Below are positions 61,948 to 64,000 of a DNA stretch of 64,000 bases, in pieces (within the stretch, counting starts at the first letter, position 1; every line of letters starts with the position of its first letter). This DNA is from Lachnospiraceae bacterium (lineage in GTDB: Bacteria; Bacillota; Clostridia; Lachnospirales; Lachnospiraceae): contig JAFRNR010000036.1 of the NCBI GenBank assembly GCA_017430085.1, forward strand, positions 17,156 through 81,155. The letters are read 5' to 3'. The notes under the pieces were generated by a model, which was not told where the DNA came from, ran no database searches, and was given only the letters and a program-made list of their open reading frames with translations. Position numbers and translations under genes: made by a program.

Positions 61948-62380
61948 ATTTCTGTTTTACCTGCTGTCCTTCACCTGGGGGCTGCCGATGAATATCGGCG
62001 GCGTCCTGATTGCCTGCGCCATGCTGCTGACCGGCCATAAGCCGCACCGCTGGGGCCCCTGCTTCTATTTCAACGCGGGCAAAAACTGGGGCGGCGCCTC
62101 CTGGGGCATCTTCTTCCTGACGGACCGGAATGACACCCCTTACATCCGGAACCACGAAATGGGCCACGCCTTCCAGAACTGCTACCTGGGCTTCCTGATG
62201 CCGTTCGTCGTCGGCCTGCCCTCGATGTCCCGCTACTGGGTGCGCCGCATCCGGGAACGCGCCGGCCATCCTCCAAAAAAGGATTACGACGCCGCGTGGT
62301 TCGAAGGCTCCGCCACCCGGATCGGGCACCGGTACTGGGATATTATGAGGGAAAAGACGGAAAACCAGGCGGTCGTGTGA
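61928..62380 (+). CDS. Small membrane-associated HExxH protein
   Basis: The 150-residue protein has a hydrophobic N-terminus (about 8-35), IRNHEMGHAFQNC (His76, Glu77, His80: zinc-protease HExxH) and a later FEGSATRIGHRYW, where the Glu could be the third ligand. Similar short Firmicutes proteins are uncharacterised. The gene overlaps the end of the YkuD-like gene by 20 bp, so both are probably coexpressed and may act on the wall. Confidence 0.72.
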   Translation: MKPFRSKFLFYLLSFTWGLPMNIGGVLIACAMLLTGHKPHRWGPCFYFNAGKNWGGASWGIFFLTDRNDTPYIRNHEMGHAFQNCYLGFLMPFVVGLPSMSRYWVRRIRERAGHPPKKDYDAAWFEGSATRIGHRYWDIMREKTENQAVV

Positions 62381-62474
62381 ACAGGCAGCCGCATACAATA
62401 AACACAGAACCGTTGCAGGTCTTATAAAGTGAGGATAGTTTCTTAGTACCCTCTACATATCGGAAATACAAGAT

Positions 62475-62508
62475 AGAGGATAGTAAAAAGCTATTCTCTT
62501 TTCTTTTT
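62475..62508 (+). terminator. Hairpin with T-tract in the recombinase-primase leader
   Basis: AGAGGATAG (62475-62483) pairs with CTATTCTCT (62491-62499, one G-U), followed by TTTCTTTTT. It ends 5 nt before the AAAGGAG ribosome site of the next gene, so it could be the terminator of the upstream operon or an attenuator. Confidence 0.55.
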
Positions 62509-62530
62509 CACAGAAAGGAGCCTTCAAACT

Positions 62531-63532
62531 ATGGCAAAAAGAAACGAACACAGATATGTGGCGCTCTATGAGAGGCTTAGCCACGACGATGAACAACAGG
62601 GTGAATCAAACTCCATTGTGAACCAGAAGCGGATCCTTGAGGACTATGCTCTGTCCCACGGCATGACGGTCTTCCGACACTTCACCGATGATGGGATCTC
62701 CGGTACCCGCTTTGACCGTCCGGGATTCCAGAATATGATCGATGAGGTCAGAGCCGGAAACATCGAGGCTTGTATCATCAAGGATATGTCCCGCTTGGGG
62801 ATCTATTCCCAGATAAAAGAACAGGTCAGCACCCGCGAAGTCGCGGAGCATTATGGCATAAAAGTCAACCGTGCCGGGATGGCCTGCTGTCCTTTTCATC
62901 CTGATAAGACTCCAAGCATGAAAGTCGATAAGAACTTTGTCTGCTTCGGCTGTCAGGAAAAAGGCGACGTGATCCGGTTCGCCTCGAAGCTGTTCGGCCT
63001 GTCGCCCTATGATGCCGCCGGAAAACTCATTGAGGATATGGGCCTCACGGTGACTGCGGAAAACAGGCCGGAAGTTCAGCCTGGCATTCGTCAGAAAGCC
63101 AAGCGTGAACGGACGGAGAAACAGCAGTTTGAGCAGGCCGTCAACCGGGTCTACAACGTATTCTGCGACTATTTCCATCTGCTGAACCGTTGGGCTGAGG
63201 AATACGCACCGCGCTCCCCGACAGAGGATCTTCATCCCCTGTTCGTCGAGGCGATGCACAAGAGGGACTATGTGGAGTACCTTCTGGACCTTCTGCTTTA
63301 CGGTTCAAGGGAAGACAAGGCATTCGTCCTGATCGACAAGGGAAAGGAGGTGGACGATCTTGAAAGACGAATCAGAGAAGCTAAGTCCGGCGGCAGAGAA
63401 TGCACTTCGCTCTGCAACAGCTCTCTTACAGCCGGACATGACGACAGAGGCCGTGATGGATCTTCTGGAAACGACGGAGAAAGGTCAGGTAAGGAACCTG
63501 ATCACAAACGCCGAAACGATCCTGTCCTATGA
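62531..63532 (+). CDS. Chimera: serine recombinase N-terminus fused to CHC2 primase
   Basis: Residues 1-90 are the start of a TndX-like large serine recombinase (VALYERLSHDDEQQGESNSI with Ser17, FTDDGISGTRFDRPGFQNMI, IIKDMSRLG). From residue 91 the sequence becomes a complete mobile-element primase-type protein: IYSQIKEQVSTREVAEHYGI, zinc finger CPFHPDKTPSMKV and FVCFGCQEKGDVIRF. A serine recombinase would normally continue MSRLGRDY. The frame is kept across the join near 62800. The DNA-binding part of the recombinase is absent. AGAAAGGAGCC precedes the ATG. It may be a true deletion in an integrative element or an assembly join. The last 55 residues overlap the next gene. Confidence 0.8.
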   Translation: MAKRNEHRYVALYERLSHDDEQQGESNSIVNQKRILEDYALSHGMTVFRHFTDDGISGTRFDRPGFQNMIDEVRAGNIEACIIKDMSRLGIYSQIKEQVSTREVAEHYGIKVNRAGMACCPFHPDKTPSMKVDKNFVCFGCQEKGDVIRFASKLFGLSPYDAAGKLIEDMGLTVTAENRPEVQPGIRQKAKRERTEKQQFEQAVNRVYNVFCDYFHLLNRWAEEYAPRSPTEDLHPLFVEAMHKRDYVEYLLDLLLYGSREDKAFVLIDKGKEVDDLERRIREAKSGGRECTSLCNSSLTAGHDDRGRDGSSGNDGERSGKEPDHKRRNDPVL

Positions 63533-64000
63533 TCCCCTTCTCCGCGAGGCGATTCGTTACAACGAGCTGACACAAAGGGTCGATATCGCGAAGGATCTCG
63601 GATGGGACCGAGGAAGCTCCGGCCCGGGTCTGGATGACAACGACCTGAACAACATCCATCTTTACTGCGAAAGGACCTATGGGATCACTTCCCAGAAGCT
63701 GATCGAGGAAGCTATTAAGAGCTTTTTGAGCCGTCAGAAGGAGATCTATCGTACTCCCTATGAGCGATATCCGAAGGACAGGCCGAGGCAGTGCGTGTTC
63801 GCCGGGACGACCAACAAGATCAGCTTCCTGCCGAGCGACAGGACCGGGAACCGACGTTTCCTGCCGATTGCCTGTCAGGAAAGCGAGGCTGAGGTATTCA
63901 TTCTGGACGATGAGAAAGCATCCAGAGAGTATATCCGGCAGATGTGGGCCGAGGTCATGGAGATCTGGCGCTCCGGCAAGACCAGGCTGAAGCTCTCCCC
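63360..64000 (+). CDS. VapE-like mobile-element ATPase, internally deleted (3' end beyond window)
   Basis: The start is TTG at 63360 with AAGGAGGTGG about 9 nt upstream, overlapping the primase. The protein shows an N-terminal part (AENALRSATALLQPDMTTEA, DPLLREAIRYNELTQR, IHLYCERTYGITSQKLIEEA). Immediately after that comes KSFLSRQKEIYRTPYERYPK, DRPRQCVFAGTTNKISFLP and DRTGNRRFLP. In VapE family proteins these two parts are separated by a domain of about 200 residues containing the Walker A site. Here they touch in frame near 63718. The protein is therefore unlikely to be an active ATPase. The end is cut by the window. Confidence 0.75.
   Translation, partial: MKDESEKLSPAAENALRSATALLQPDMTTEAVMDLLETTEKGQVRNLITNAETILSYDPLLREAIRYNELTQRVDIAKDLGWDRGSSGPGLDDNDLNNIHLYCERTYGITSQKLIEEAIKSFLSRQKEIYRTPYERYPKDRPRQCVFAGTTNKISFLPSDRTGNRRFLPIACQESEAEVFILDDEKASREYIRQMWAEVMEIWRSGKTRLKLS

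Overview
The window looks like chromosome from a fairly GC-rich, Gram-positive anaerobe of the class Clostridia, probably a gut or rumen Oscillospirales/Lachnospirales relative. This is an inference from gene content. Secreted proteins begin with short lipoprotein signals ending in L(S/T)(L)(A/T)AC, start codons follow strong GGAGG-type ribosome sites, and the genes include an acyl-CoA dehydrogenase-EtfBA operon of the butyrate type, a cellodextrin ABC importer with an intracellular phosphorylase, HPr kinase, WhiA, and several clostridial mobile-element families. No rRNA, tRNA or CRISPR array was seen.

Layout. 1-4406 (minus strand): one operon read leftward, tatD, rsmA, a DUF5711-like membrane protein, a sensor kinase and a response regulator cut by the window edge. 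4745-8057: TAXI binding lipoprotein and fused TRAP permease. 8138-12052: operon of an HtrA-like protein that has lost catalytic residues, YhaM-type nuclease and RlmD (RumA) methyltransferase. 11748-26720: a composite integrated region bounded by a 16-bp direct repeat lying in the 3' ends of rlmD and of a large serine recombinase. It carries a BcgI-like restriction-modification pair, relics of a replication initiator and of a second recombinase, a BlaI/BlaR1-controlled pair of ABC proteins, an SOS-type promoter with no gene, a structured leader, and an Xre regulator paired with a possible nuclease toxin. 26741-33706: CDP-alcohol phosphatidyltransferase, then a run of small genes very rich in GNAT acetyltransferase domains, including methyltransferase-GNAT and kinase-like-GNAT fusions.

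33862-43254: cellodextrin locus, with a GH94 phosphorylase (minus strand) divergent from lacI, binding protein, two permeases, GH5 glucanase and MsmK-type ATPase. Matching palindromes sit just downstream of both divergent promoters. 43743-46757: acyl-CoA dehydrogenase, etfB, etfA. 46926-50541: lipoprotein, zinc-ribbon membrane protein, DUF5685, DnaJ-domain and GtrA-like proteins. 50606-56683 (minus strand): prmA, then uvrC-hprK-murB-whiA, with an in-frame amber stop in whiA and no rapZ or yvcK between murB and whiA. 56746-60422: heterodimeric ABC exporter. 60514-62380: a YkuD-like protein with substituted catalytic residues and a small HExxH membrane protein. 62531-64000: start of another element, where a serine recombinase N-terminus is fused in frame to a CHC2 primase and is followed by a VapE-like protein with an apparent internal deletion.

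The most interesting observation is at rlmD. The RlmD made here carries a roughly 95-residue tail that belongs to the recombinase family, as an uninterrupted recombinase-plus-tail relic at 15545-15982 shows. The recombinase gene instead ends in a few codons that fit the original rlmD 3' end. Integration therefore appears to exchange the C-termini of the host methyltransferase and the recombinase in frame. Two palindrome-rich repeat families (GTAGGGGCC and GAACCGTCCC types) are scattered through 43-59 kb.
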